From: an uncultured Muribaculaceae bacterium
GTDB lineage: Bacteria > Bacteroidota > Bacteroidia > Bacteroidales > Muribaculaceae
DNA: 5,834 bases
Direction: 5' to 3'
NCBI GenBank assembly: GCA_904502025.1
Contig: CAJGDJ010000066.1
Coordinates: 1-5,834 of the forward strand
Position numbers and translations under genes: made by a program. The first letter of the stretch is position 1. Each line of letters starts with the position of its first letter. Under the pieces are notes generated by a model. That model was not told the origin of the DNA and searched no databases. It saw only the letters and a program-made list of their open reading frames with translations. Positions 1-5,834 of this stretch are shown here, piece after piece.

Positions 1-32
1 GATTGGCAGTTGGGACGCCCCAACTGCCAATC
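1..32. terminator. Perfect 14-bp hairpin, possible terminator
   Basis: Bases 1-14 and 19-32 are exact reverse complements around the tetraloop ACGC, giving a GC-rich 14-bp stem. On the plus strand no T-run follows, so it is not a standard terminator in that direction. On the minus strand the sequence after the stem lies outside the window, so a T-run there cannot be excluded. It is the first strong stem downstream of umuC, about 240 nt past its stop, and may end the umuDC transcript. It could also be a copy of a dispersed palindromic repeat. Confidence 0.5.
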
Positions 33-273
33 AGTCCTTATAAAGTTGAATCATTGATGGTAATTTTAACATCATATTTTCGCACTTCGTTTTTTAATTT
101 ATGGGGGTATTTTTACCCATTTTTACATCAACCACCTGCGTCTCAATAACTTAACTATTGAAAAAATTTATGTTATAAAACATGTTTTTAGCTTTCTTTT
201 ACGTAAAAAACCTATTTTTCAAACAATACACCTATTATTTATTACCTCAGTATCAAATTCAATACGCAATGTC
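33..273. other. Intergenic region downstream of umuC, no gene seen
   Basis: This AT-rich stretch carries no convincing reading frame, tRNA or known RNA motif on either strand. It holds several small symmetric elements: a GGGTA/TACCC stem with a TTTT loop near 103-116, followed on the plus strand by ATTTTTA (a weak terminator candidate at best); a TCAATA/TATTGA inverted repeat near 143-161; and two 12-bp palindromes at 177-208. No stem followed by a T-run is visible on the minus strand just after umuC, so the umuDC transcript probably has a long 3' untranslated region here. Confidence 0.5.
177..208. repeat. Two adjacent 12-bp perfect palindromes
   Basis: AAAACATGTTTT (177-188) and TTTTACGTAAAA (197-208) are each exact palindromes, with centres 20 bp apart, about two helical turns. 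This is compatible with paired binding sites for a dimeric DNA-binding protein, but AT-rich DNA produces short palindromes by chance. No gene starts close by within the window. Confidence 0.35.
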
Positions 274-1539
274 TTATTTGACTGTTACATTAGGAATATC
301 GCTCCACTTTGTCGTATAATGTGGTGATTGCTTTTCACTCGATGTCTTAATCTTGCCACTTCCTTGCACAGCCAACTTCACAGTTCCTTTTCCGTATGTG
401 GCATTAATCGCATCTAATGCCGATGTTATTTTATGTTCACGGTCAAGAGCCTCAGTGTCTTCAAACAATGAATACATTATACAATCTTCTGCAACAATCT
501 TTGTCGCTATAACACCTGCTTTTTTGTATCCACACCCCACTGTAAATATTTTACCAATTGCTCTAATAGCTTCCGTGATAATTGTTCGATGATCAGATGT
601 TGGAGTTGCAAATGTCACCAATGAATTAGAATAAATATGTGGAACATTTTCCTTAAACCTATTTGTATAAGCAAAAACCACCATTTCAGACGCAACACTC
701 CCCTGTTTTCGTAATTTTTCTGACATTGAAGCCGCAAAGTTAGCAATCTGCTCTTGCAACTCTTTTACATCATATATCTCTGACGAAAAACTTCGCGACA
801 CACATATCGATTGACTTGCATCAAAACCATCTTCAAACTCTACACATTGAAAGCCTTGCAGCTCCCTCCATGTCCTGACTCCTGCTACACCCAACTCCGA
901 CTTAACCATCATCTCGGATAACTGAGTAAATTCGTATGCAGTATCTACGCCTCTTGCTTTCAACTTTGTCACTGACTTTCTACCAATCCCCCATATATCC
1001 TCTATGGGATATTTACGAAGCACCTTTTCAATATCTTCAGGACGATTCATATAGCAACCTCCTTGCAATTTGGGATATTGCTTACATAGTTTTGACGCAA
1101 TCTTTGCCAAAGTCTTTGTTGGAGCAATACCAACTGAAACAGGGATTGAAGTATATTTCCAACATTTAGCTGAAATCTCTTTTGCATAAGCATCAAAATC
1201 AACGTCATTTATGCCACGCAAATCAAGAAACGCTTCATCTATAGAATAAACTTCAATCGACGGAGCAAAATCAGATAGGACCCAACGCACACGTTGCGAC
1301 ATATCTCCATAGAGTGCCATATTCCCCGAAAAGACTGCTACATGATGCTTCGTTACAATATCGCGAATCTTAAACAGCGGGGCACCCATTTTTATGCCGA
1401 GAGCTTTAGCCTCATTGCTTCGAGCAATTGCACAACCGTCGTTACTTGACAAAACTATAACAGGCTTACCTTGCAAATCAGGACGAAACACCCGTTCACA
1501 TGACACGAAAAAGTTATTGCAATCGGCAAGAGCAAACAT
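274..1539 (-). CDS. umuC: DNA polymerase V catalytic subunit UmuC (Y-family)
   Basis: The gene encodes a 421-residue Y-family translesion polymerase, close to the 422 residues of E. coli UmuC. Visible motifs are the N-terminal palm strand MFALADCNNFF with metal ligand D6 and steric-gate aromatic F11, the SIDEAF motif with D101 and E102, the thumb helix-hairpin-helix around DIWGIGRKS (181-189), a little-finger domain from about 240, and the UmuC-type tail with SPHYTT (405-410). The usual clamp-binding position reads IMYSLF (354-359), a degenerate motif. The ATG at 1539 was chosen because the protein then begins exactly like UmuC and starts 2 nt after the umuD stop. A longer frame from TTG at 1578 adds 13 unrelated residues and overlaps umuD. 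From the family, it inserts nucleotides opposite damaged bases as UmuD'2C with RecA. All catalytic residues are present, so it should be active. Confidence 0.96.
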   Translation of the reverse strand: MFALADCNNFFVSCERVFRPDLQGKPVIVLSSNDGCAIARSNEAKALGIKMGAPLFKIRDIVTKHHVAVFSGNMALYGDMSQRVRWVLSDFAPSIEVYSIDEAFLDLRGINDVDFDAYAKEISAKCWKYTSIPVSVGIAPTKTLAKIASKLCKQYPKLQGGCYMNRPEDIEKVLRKYPIEDIWGIGRKSVTKLKARGVDTAYEFTQLSEMMVKSELGVAGVRTWRELQGFQCVEFEDGFDASQSICVSRSFSSEIYDVKELQEQIANFAASMSEKLRKQGSVASEMVVFAYTNRFKENVPHIYSNSLVTFATPTSDHRTIITEAIRAIGKIFTVGCGYKKAGVIATKIVAEDCIMYSLFEDTEALDREHKITSALDAINATYGKGTVKLAVQGSGKIKTSSEKQSPHYTTKWSDIPNVTVK

Positions 1540-1541
1540 CG

Positions 1542-1970
1542 TTACATTTTTTTGATTACGTATGTAACCACCCCCCAAATCATAAAAGTATTTTCAGGAG
1601 TTACCTCTATCGGTTTATATACTTTATTATCTTTATTGGCTGGCATCAGGCGAATCTTGTTTTTTGACATCTCAACACATTTAACGGTATATTCACCATC
1701 GATATAGCATACTGCCTTACAATTATTATAAGGATCAATAGCTCTATCAACAATAATTATATCCCCTTCGTCCATTGCCGCATCAACCATCGAAACTCCA
1801 TTCACACGAAAGAAAAATGTTGATGCTTTATGCTTCACAAGCAATTTTATAAGATCCAACTTCTCTCTCATCTCTTCGGCAGGCGATGGAAACCCAGCCA
1901 TTACTTCACCCAACAGTTCACCCTCTGCCGGCGTATTATAATCTATTCTCTGTGGTTCAAATTTATCCAT
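1542..1970 (-). CDS. umuD: Self-cleaving polymerase V subunit UmuD (peptidase S24)
   Basis: The gene encodes 142 residues, close to the 139 of E. coli UmuD. The self-cleavage region reads AGFPSPAEEM, placing the predicted cut between A25 and G26; E. coli cuts Cys-Gly in a similar FPSPA context. The catalytic dyad is S60 in GVSMVD and K97 in YTVKC, the same numbers as in E. coli. There is no N-terminal helix-turn-helix, which argues against LexA or a phage repressor. The ATG at 1970 was chosen over a TTG at 2006 because the extra 12 residues look unlike UmuD and because a promoter -7 box lies between the two. From the family, RecA filaments trigger cleavage to UmuD', which activates UmuC. The stop codon sits 2 nt before umuC, implying translational coupling, and the gene ends in a run of seven A. 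Confidence 0.95.
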   Translation of the reverse strand: MDKFEPQRIDYNTPAEGELLGEVMAGFPSPAEEMREKLDLIKLLVKHKASTFFFRVNGVSMVDAAMDEGDIIIVDRAIDPYNNCKAVCYIDGEYTVKCVEMSKNKIRLMPANKDNKVYKPIEVTPENTFMIWGVVTYVIKKM

Positions 1971-1988
1971 AACGAAAACAAAGTTACT

Positions 1989-1996
1989 CAAAATTA
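1989..1996 (-). promoter_or_regulatory. Likely -7 box of the umuDC promoter
   Basis: Read on the minus strand this is TAATTTTG, an exact match to the TAnnTTTG -7 consensus of Bacteroidota promoters. It would place the transcript start about 12-15 nt before the umuD ATG at 1970. No good TTTG -33 element is visible at 19-21 nt spacing (the bases there read ATTT or similar), which could mean a weak or activator-dependent promoter. A near copy, TATTTTGA, lies 15 bp upstream (2003-2010). No recognisable LexA box was seen. Confidence 0.5.
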
Positions 1997-2040
1997 TGAC
2001 ATTCAAAATACCGTAAATTAATTCAATGATAAGTAATAGT

Positions 2041-2086
2041 AAAAATTAACAAAAGTAGCCAAGCTTAATATGAGCCTGGCTACTTT
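2041..2086 (-). terminator. Intrinsic terminator of the permease-ribBA operon
   Basis: Bases 2052-2061 (AAAGTAGCCA) and 2077-2086 (TGGCTACTTT) pair perfectly over 10 bp, with two further G-C pairs inside across one mismatch. On the minus strand the stem is followed by TTTTGTTAATTTTT, a standard T-rich tail. It lies 24 nt past the ribBA stop and just before the umuDC promoter, so it separates the two operons. The stem also begins with A on one side and ends with T on the other, but the plus strand has no converging gene here. Confidence 0.88.
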
Positions 2087-2109
2087 CATTCCATATATAA
2101 TATATGAAT

Positions 2110-3324
2110 TTAATCTACATTTTTCAATTCATGACCCATTTGCTGTTTCTTTGTATGAAGATAGAAACGATTATGCTCATTGGGTGCAATTTCAATTGGG
2201 ACATTTTCAACCACAGTCAAACCATACCCCTCAAGACCTATGCGTTTGATAGGATTATTTGTCATCAATCTCATTTTACTTATTCCCAACGCACTTAATA
2301 TTTGAGCACCAACACCATAGTCGCGCTCATCAGCTTTATGCCCGAGGTGGATATTGGCTTCAACCGTATCCATTCCTTTTTCTTGCAATTTATATGCCTC
2401 AATTTTATCCATCAATCCAATACCTCTACCCTCTTGATTGAGATATACCACTGCTCCACAACCTTCTTTTTCTATCATTCTCAATGCCGTGTGAAGTTGT
2501 TCACCACAATCACAACGCATAGACCCAAATATATCTCCGGTAGCACACGACGAATGCACTCTCACCAATACCGGCTCGCCCGACTTCACATCGCCTTTGA
2601 TAATAGCAATATGTTCAAGTCCATTGCTTTTTTGACGAAAAGGAATCAAACGAAAATGACCATATTTTGTTGGCATATCAACCTCGCTACCTTTTTCCAC
2701 AAGCGATTCACGTTTATGGCGATAAGCAATCAAATCCTTTATTGAAATGAGCTTCATACCCCATTCATCGGCACGTTGACGCAATTCGGGTAAACGAGCC
2801 ATTGAACCGTCATCACTCATAATTTCCATCAATGCAGCCGCCGGATAAAGGCCGGCAATTCGAGCCAAGTCAACAGCAGCTTCAGTATGCCCGGGACGAC
2901 GTAGCACCCCTTGATCTTGTGCATATAGAGGATTTATATGTCCGGGGCGTCCGAATGTTGATGGCGTCGAAGTTGGGTCGGCAAGAGCACGAATCGTAGC
3001 ACAACGGTCGTTGATTGACACACCGGTTGAGCAACCCTCAAGCTTGTCAATAGTAACGGTAAACGGAGTTCCTAATATTGACGTATTATCCGATACTTGA
3101 CGGTCTAATCCCAACTCTCTGCATCGTGAAAGGGTAATTGGAGCACATAGCAATCCACGAGCATTTTTCAACATAAAATTTACCTGCTCAGGTGTTATTT
3201 TTTCTGCAGCCACAATTATATCGCCCTCATTTTCACGATCTTCATCATCTACAACGATAATCATTTTACCATCAGCAAAATCTTTTATCGCCTCTTCGAT
3301 TGTATCAAGATGTATATTTTCCAT
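2110..3324 (-). CDS. ribBA: Bifunctional riboflavin synthesis enzyme RibBA
   Basis: The 404-residue protein fuses two cytoplasmic enzymes. The N-terminal RibB domain (about 1-205) converts ribulose 5-phosphate to 3,4-dihydroxy-2-butanone 4-phosphate and shows the acidic metal/substrate loop DDEDRENEGD (26-35), GRPGHI (125-130) and RPGHTEAAVDLARIAG (143-158). The C-terminal RibA domain (about 206-404) is GTP cyclohydrolase II, with zinc ligands C260, C271 and C273 in SSCATGDIF...MRCDCGEQL, NQEGRGIGL (296-304), the catalytic-region motif ADERDYG (331-337) and TNNPIK (355-360). Both active sites look intact, unlike RibBA homologues that have lost one function. Length is typical. The ATG start follows the upstream permease stop by 29 nt, with no promoter or FMN riboswitch visible in that gap, so it is most likely co-transcribed with the permease. 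A terminator follows. Confidence 0.97.
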   Translation of the reverse strand: MENIHLDTIEEAIKDFADGKMIIVVDDEDRENEGDIIVAAEKITPEQVNFMLKNARGLLCAPITLSRCRELGLDRQVSDNTSILGTPFTVTIDKLEGCSTGVSINDRCATIRALADPTSTPSTFGRPGHINPLYAQDQGVLRRPGHTEAAVDLARIAGLYPAAALMEIMSDDGSMARLPELRQRADEWGMKLISIKDLIAYRHKRESLVEKGSEVDMPTKYGHFRLIPFRQKSNGLEHIAIIKGDVKSGEPVLVRVHSSCATGDIFGSMRCDCGEQLHTALRMIEKEGCGAVVYLNQEGRGIGLMDKIEAYKLQEKGMDTVEANIHLGHKADERDYGVGAQILSALGISKMRLMTNNPIKRIGLEGYGLTVVENVPIEIAPNEHNRFYLHTKKQQMGHELKNVD

Positions 3325-3353
3325 TAATCTATTATAATCAGTTAATTATCTTT

Positions 3354-5285
3354 TTATATCTCTTTTTTCAACATTTCTACCACATCGGAATTTACTTTTA
3401 TTACCGATTTAACATCACGCATCAATGATGCCTGACACTTTAAGCCAACCAAATAAATAGGCAATCCTACAGGAAACACAACAATCCCTACCCACGACAT
3501 CAACTTATTTGACGACGGCTGACACACCCAATATCTATTGAGGATTGGGAATTGGGATATTTTATTTATCACTAATTGGCTCTTTGAATTTGACATATAG
3601 ATTGCAAACGCCTCAAGCGAATCATATAAACTGCCAACCTGCTCCTTATCAAATCCGTTCAACCAATATTTAATATATGATTGTTTTCGTTTATACTTTT
3701 CAACAAACGCACTACATTTCGCAGCTAACGCATCTGACATCTGAATTGCATCAGAAGTTATCACATCGTCCATTACAATCTCTTTAACGTCATAATGGCG
3801 TGTCTCATTCATTCCTATCAATCTACGGAAGAAGTTGCGATAAGCATCTAAATTAAACAATGCCGAATCATGAACTGCCTTATAGGTAAAAAACACACCC
3901 ATAGGCAACAATATTGCCGAGCTCAACCACATACCTGCCCACACTGCCATTCGCCCCTCGCGAGCCATCTTATACCCGGTATTATCAATAATATAATATA
4001 CAATAAACAATATTACGGATATAACCAAAGGCGTACCAATACCACCTTTTTTTATAATTGCACCTAATGGAGCTCCGATAAAGAAAAATATAATACATGC
4101 AAACGACAAGGTAAACTTCTTTTGCATCTCAATATCATGGCGACGTATCGATTTTCTTTGATCTTGCATTGAATATGACTTATACTCATAATCTTGGCGA
4201 TGACGCTTTGCCTTGTTTAGTGCTTGTACCATATATGAGCGAGCATAGCTATTACCCTTTGCCATCATAAGCGTATCAATATTTAATGTGTCCTTAAGCA
4301 TCACTTCGCTTTGTGGCACATTAGTCAATTCATGATTCACATATTTTCGCTCATAATACATAATTCCAAAATATGGCAATTCTTTAATATCTTTTGCATA
4401 CTTCGAGCCTATGCTATCTACTTTTTGATTCACAGAGTCAATAGTTTCTCTTAGCTGTGCTATATTTTTCCCCACATACTGATTTTGCATCGTGCTCTCG
4501 TCCATGCGTGAGAAATTCGCATCGAAAGCAACCCTAATTTGTTTTTCGGTAAACGATTCACGTCGATAAGGCACAAATTTACCTTTCGACCTCGACGCCA
4601 TGGCATCTTGGTTTTTCAACTGTTCAAACTGTTCTCCGTTGTATAGTTGCAAAAACAAGTGGGTTTTATCCTCAGTAAAACTCAATTTCCCCGAGTCGGC
4701 AAGAATGATACGAGAGTTATCAAATCCTTTTGACACATCATAAAGCATCATATCATAGAGCATGCCTGTTTCTGAATTTTTATGCTCGACAAAAAGATTC
4801 ACTCCGGGAATTTGGTCATAGAAAGTTCCTTCAGGGATTTCAACTTCAGGCGATTTCTGTCGCATAGAATAGAGCAATGTCCACATCTTAGCTTGTGCAA
4901 CAGGCAACACATTGTTTTGGAAAAAGAATGCACCTATCGCTACAAACACCATCAACACTATCAATGGTCGCATCGTCTTAAACAACGACACTCCCGATGC
5001 TTTCATTGCTGTCAACTCAAATCGCTCACCAAGATTTCCAAACGTCATCAACGACGCAAGCAAGATTGCCAACGGCAACGCCATTGGTACCATCGTCAAT
5101 GCCGCATAGAAAAACAATTCGGCTATTACATCTACCGACAAACCTTTTCCCACAAGGTCATCGATATAACGCCAAAGAAATTGCATCAACACAATAAAGA
5201 GACATATAAAAAATGTCATCATAAACAGAGGCAAGAAGCTCTGCAACATAAATCCATATAATCTCTTTATTTTGGGCAATTTCAT
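3354..5285 (-). CDS. LptF/LptG-family (YjgP/YjgQ) LPS export permease, long form
   Basis: The 643-residue membrane protein belongs to the YjgP/YjgQ family, whose members pair with LptB ATPase to extract lipopolysaccharide from the inner membrane. Hydrophobic segments lie near 12-38, 54-82 and 104-124, then a large periplasmic region (about 125-388), then segments near 391-411, 417-434 and 446-468. The family coupling motif GNLGERFELTAMKASGVS (83-100) and the APLGAIIKKGG turn (405-415) are clear. It is much longer than E. coli LptF/LptG (about 360 residues): the periplasmic part carries a polar, helix-rich insertion (about 260-385), and a C-terminal extension of about 170 residues contains one more hydrophobic stretch (596-615). 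I cannot tell LptF from LptG. The ATG at 5285 (MKLPKIKRLYG) was preferred over TTG at 5291. It is the first gene of the operon with ribBA. Confidence 0.9.
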   Translation of the reverse strand: MKLPKIKRLYGFMLQSFLPLFMMTFFICLFIVLMQFLWRYIDDLVGKGLSVDVIAELFFYAALTMVPMALPLAILLASLMTFGNLGERFELTAMKASGVSLFKTMRPLIVLMVFVAIGAFFFQNNVLPVAQAKMWTLLYSMRQKSPEVEIPEGTFYDQIPGVNLFVEHKNSETGMLYDMMLYDVSKGFDNSRIILADSGKLSFTEDKTHLFLQLYNGEQFEQLKNQDAMASRSKGKFVPYRRESFTEKQIRVAFDANFSRMDESTMQNQYVGKNIAQLRETIDSVNQKVDSIGSKYAKDIKELPYFGIMYYERKYVNHELTNVPQSEVMLKDTLNIDTLMMAKGNSYARSYMVQALNKAKRHRQDYEYKSYSMQDQRKSIRRHDIEMQKKFTLSFACIIFFFIGAPLGAIIKKGGIGTPLVISVILFIVYYIIDNTGYKMAREGRMAVWAGMWLSSAILLPMGVFFTYKAVHDSALFNLDAYRNFFRRLIGMNETRHYDVKEIVMDDVITSDAIQMSDALAAKCSAFVEKYKRKQSYIKYWLNGFDKEQVGSLYDSLEAFAIYMSNSKSQLVINKISQFPILNRYWVCQPSSNKLMSWVGIVVFPVGLPIYLVGLKCQASLMRDVKSVIKVNSDVVEMLKKEI

Positions 5286-5305
5286 CAGCAATATATTTCA
5301 AATTG

Positions 5306-5313
5306 CAAATTTA
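5306..5313 (-). promoter_or_regulatory. Likely -7 box of the permease-ribBA promoter
   Basis: Read on the minus strand this is TAAATTTG, an exact fit to the Bacteroidota TAnnTTTG -7 consensus. It lies 20 bp upstream of the permease ATG at 5285 and downstream of the terminator at 5381-5422, which is where an operon promoter is expected. A clear TTTG -33 element is not visible at the usual 19-21 nt spacing. The short leader lacks an obvious Shine-Dalgarno sequence, as is common in this phylum. Confidence 0.5.
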
Positions 5314-5380
5314 CTAATTTTTTCTGATATAGAATCTTAAGAATTAATAATTGAGAGCCTTTAGAAGCATTATAGACTTT

Positions 5381-5422
5381 TTATAATAAAACAAAATGGG
5401 CAACCGACTCCGATTGCCCATT
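5381..5422 (-). terminator. Intrinsic terminator of the calycin-like gene
   Basis: Bases 5395-5403 (AATGGGCAA) and 5414-5422 (TTGCCCATT) form a perfect 9-bp stem around a 10-nt loop. On the minus strand it runs into TTTTGTTTTATTA, a good T-rich tail (the first T pairs overlap the stem end). It lies about 50 nt past the stop of the gene at 5473 and insulates it from the permease-ribBA operon. Confidence 0.9.
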
Positions 5423-5438
5423 ATATTTATGTTCTACA

Positions 5439-5463
5439 GTTCTTGAGTCTAAGTCCCAAGAAC
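5439..5463 (-). repeat. 7-bp inverted repeat in the 3' untranslated region
   Basis: GTTCTTG (5439-5445) and CAAGAAC (5457-5463) are exact reverse complements around an 11-nt loop. The repeat sits between the stop codon of the calycin-like gene and its terminator, and no T-run follows it. It may form a second, weaker hairpin in the transcript's 3' end. Confidence 0.4.
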
Positions 5464-5472
5464 AATGTTGTT

Positions 5473-5834
5473 TTATTTCACAACTTTTGTTGCTTTACCA
5501 CCTTGAACTTTGACAAATACACCATTTTCAGGGTTAACAACTTTCACACCTTGAAGATTGTAATATACTGCTTCGCCTTGTTGAGATTGTGCAATACTTT
5601 CAATGCCACCCACTTCACTTGATGTAAATGTACAAGCAATAGGAATTTCCATCCACAATACATCAATTTTCATATCTACAACCCCTGCGGCTGTAATTGT
5701 ACCACTTAATGTAACATCTGCAATAAGTTCACCACCAAGCAATGGCATATCTTTTACAAAACCTTTATATGTTTCAACACCGGCAGCATCTACTGTTACA
5801 GTAGCACCCTCTACAAGAATATCTCCTAATTCAA
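5473..5834 (-). CDS. Calycin-like secreted protein, C-terminal part (5' end outside window)
   Basis: The open frame runs without a stop from the right edge (first whole codon ends at 5832) to TAA at 5473, giving 119 visible residues. A Met at 5748 is internal, because the frame upstream of it is also coding. The first 80 or so residues alternate hydrophobic and polar positions in beta-strand fashion, with TLSGTITAAGVVDMKIDV and a final strand PIACTFTS. This resembles the end of the calycin/lipocalin-like domain of Bacteroidales secreted proteins. A short linker (GGIESIAQSQQGEA) leads to a tail with VYYNLQGVKV, NPENGVFVKV and a basic end GGKATKVVK, similar in layout to C-terminal sorting-type tails of this phylum. 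Any signal peptide lies outside the window. The ligand and role are unknown. The family call rests on pattern recognition of a fragment. Confidence 0.72.
   Translation of the reverse strand, partial: ELGDILVEGATVTVDAAGVETYKGFVKDMPLLGGELIADVTLSGTITAAGVVDMKIDVLWMEIPIACTFTSSEVGGIESIAQSQQGEAVYYNLQGVKVVNPENGVFVKVQGGKATKVVK

Noticed and set aside
97..123. Plus-strand hairpin GGGTA-TTTT-TACCC followed by ATTTTTA as a terminator
   Set aside because: The stem is only 5 bp and AT-containing at its tip, and no plus-strand gene is seen; too weak to list as a terminator.
1..273. CRISPR array, tRNA or insertion sequence end in the gene-free left region
   Set aside because: There are no regularly spaced repeats, no cloverleaf and no transposase fragment; only short palindromes are present.
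1540..1578. Longer umuC start at TTG 1578
   Set aside because: The 13 added residues do not resemble UmuC and overlap umuD, whereas the ATG at 1539 gives the family N-terminus.
1971..2006. Longer umuD start at TTG 2006
   Set aside because: The 12 added residues are not UmuD-like and would cover the TAATTTTG promoter box; the ATG at 1970 puts the catalytic Ser and Lys at family positions.
2302..2745. 147-codon open frame on the plus strand
   Set aside because: It is antisense to the intact RibA domain of ribBA, and its product is a His/Ser/Phe-rich shadow with no motif.
3325..3353. FMN riboswitch before ribBA
   Set aside because: The gap between the genes is only 29 nt, far too short for the FMN aptamer, and no conserved aptamer pieces are seen.
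4782..5261. 159-codon open frame on the plus strand
   Set aside because: It lies wholly antisense to the conserved permease; the translation is rich in His, Gln, Arg and Lys, resembles no family, and is a shadow of the real gene.

Overview
The window looks like AT-rich chromosome of a member of the Bacteroidales (Bacteroidota). Four things point there: promoters that fit the TAnnTTTG -7 consensus of that phylum, a lack of clear Shine-Dalgarno sequences, a long form of the LptF/LptG permease next to a fused ribBA, and a calycin-like protein ending in the glycine-rich C-terminal tail common in gut Bacteroidales. Genus cannot be fixed from this sequence.

All five genes lie on the minus strand, so transcription runs from high to low coordinates. 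From right to left: (a) the 3' part of a small secreted calycin/lipocalin-like protein (5473 to the window edge), closed by an intrinsic terminator (5381-5422); (b) a two-gene operon with a promoter at about 5306-5313, made of an LptF/LptG-family permease (3354-5285) followed after 29 nt by bifunctional ribBA (2110-3324), closed by a second intrinsic terminator (2041-2086); (c) a two-gene umuDC operon with a promoter box at 1989-1996, umuD (1542-1970) and umuC (274-1539) separated by 2 nt; (d) a 273-nt stretch without a gene, holding two short palindromes and, at the very edge, a perfect 14-bp hairpin that may end the umuDC transcript.

The permease is inferred to supply the inner-membrane part of lipopolysaccharide export. 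RibBA catalyses both entry steps of riboflavin synthesis. UmuD and UmuC form an inducible translesion DNA polymerase V. The calycin-like protein has no known partner here. The operons are functionally unrelated neighbours, and most of the window is ordinary, intact coding sequence.

I found no convincing undescribed system. The more unusual points are the A7 run at the umuD/umuC junction, placed so that a -1 slip would fuse the two proteins; the roughly 170-residue C-terminal extension and the periplasmic insertion of the permease; and the hairpin and palindromes left of umuC.
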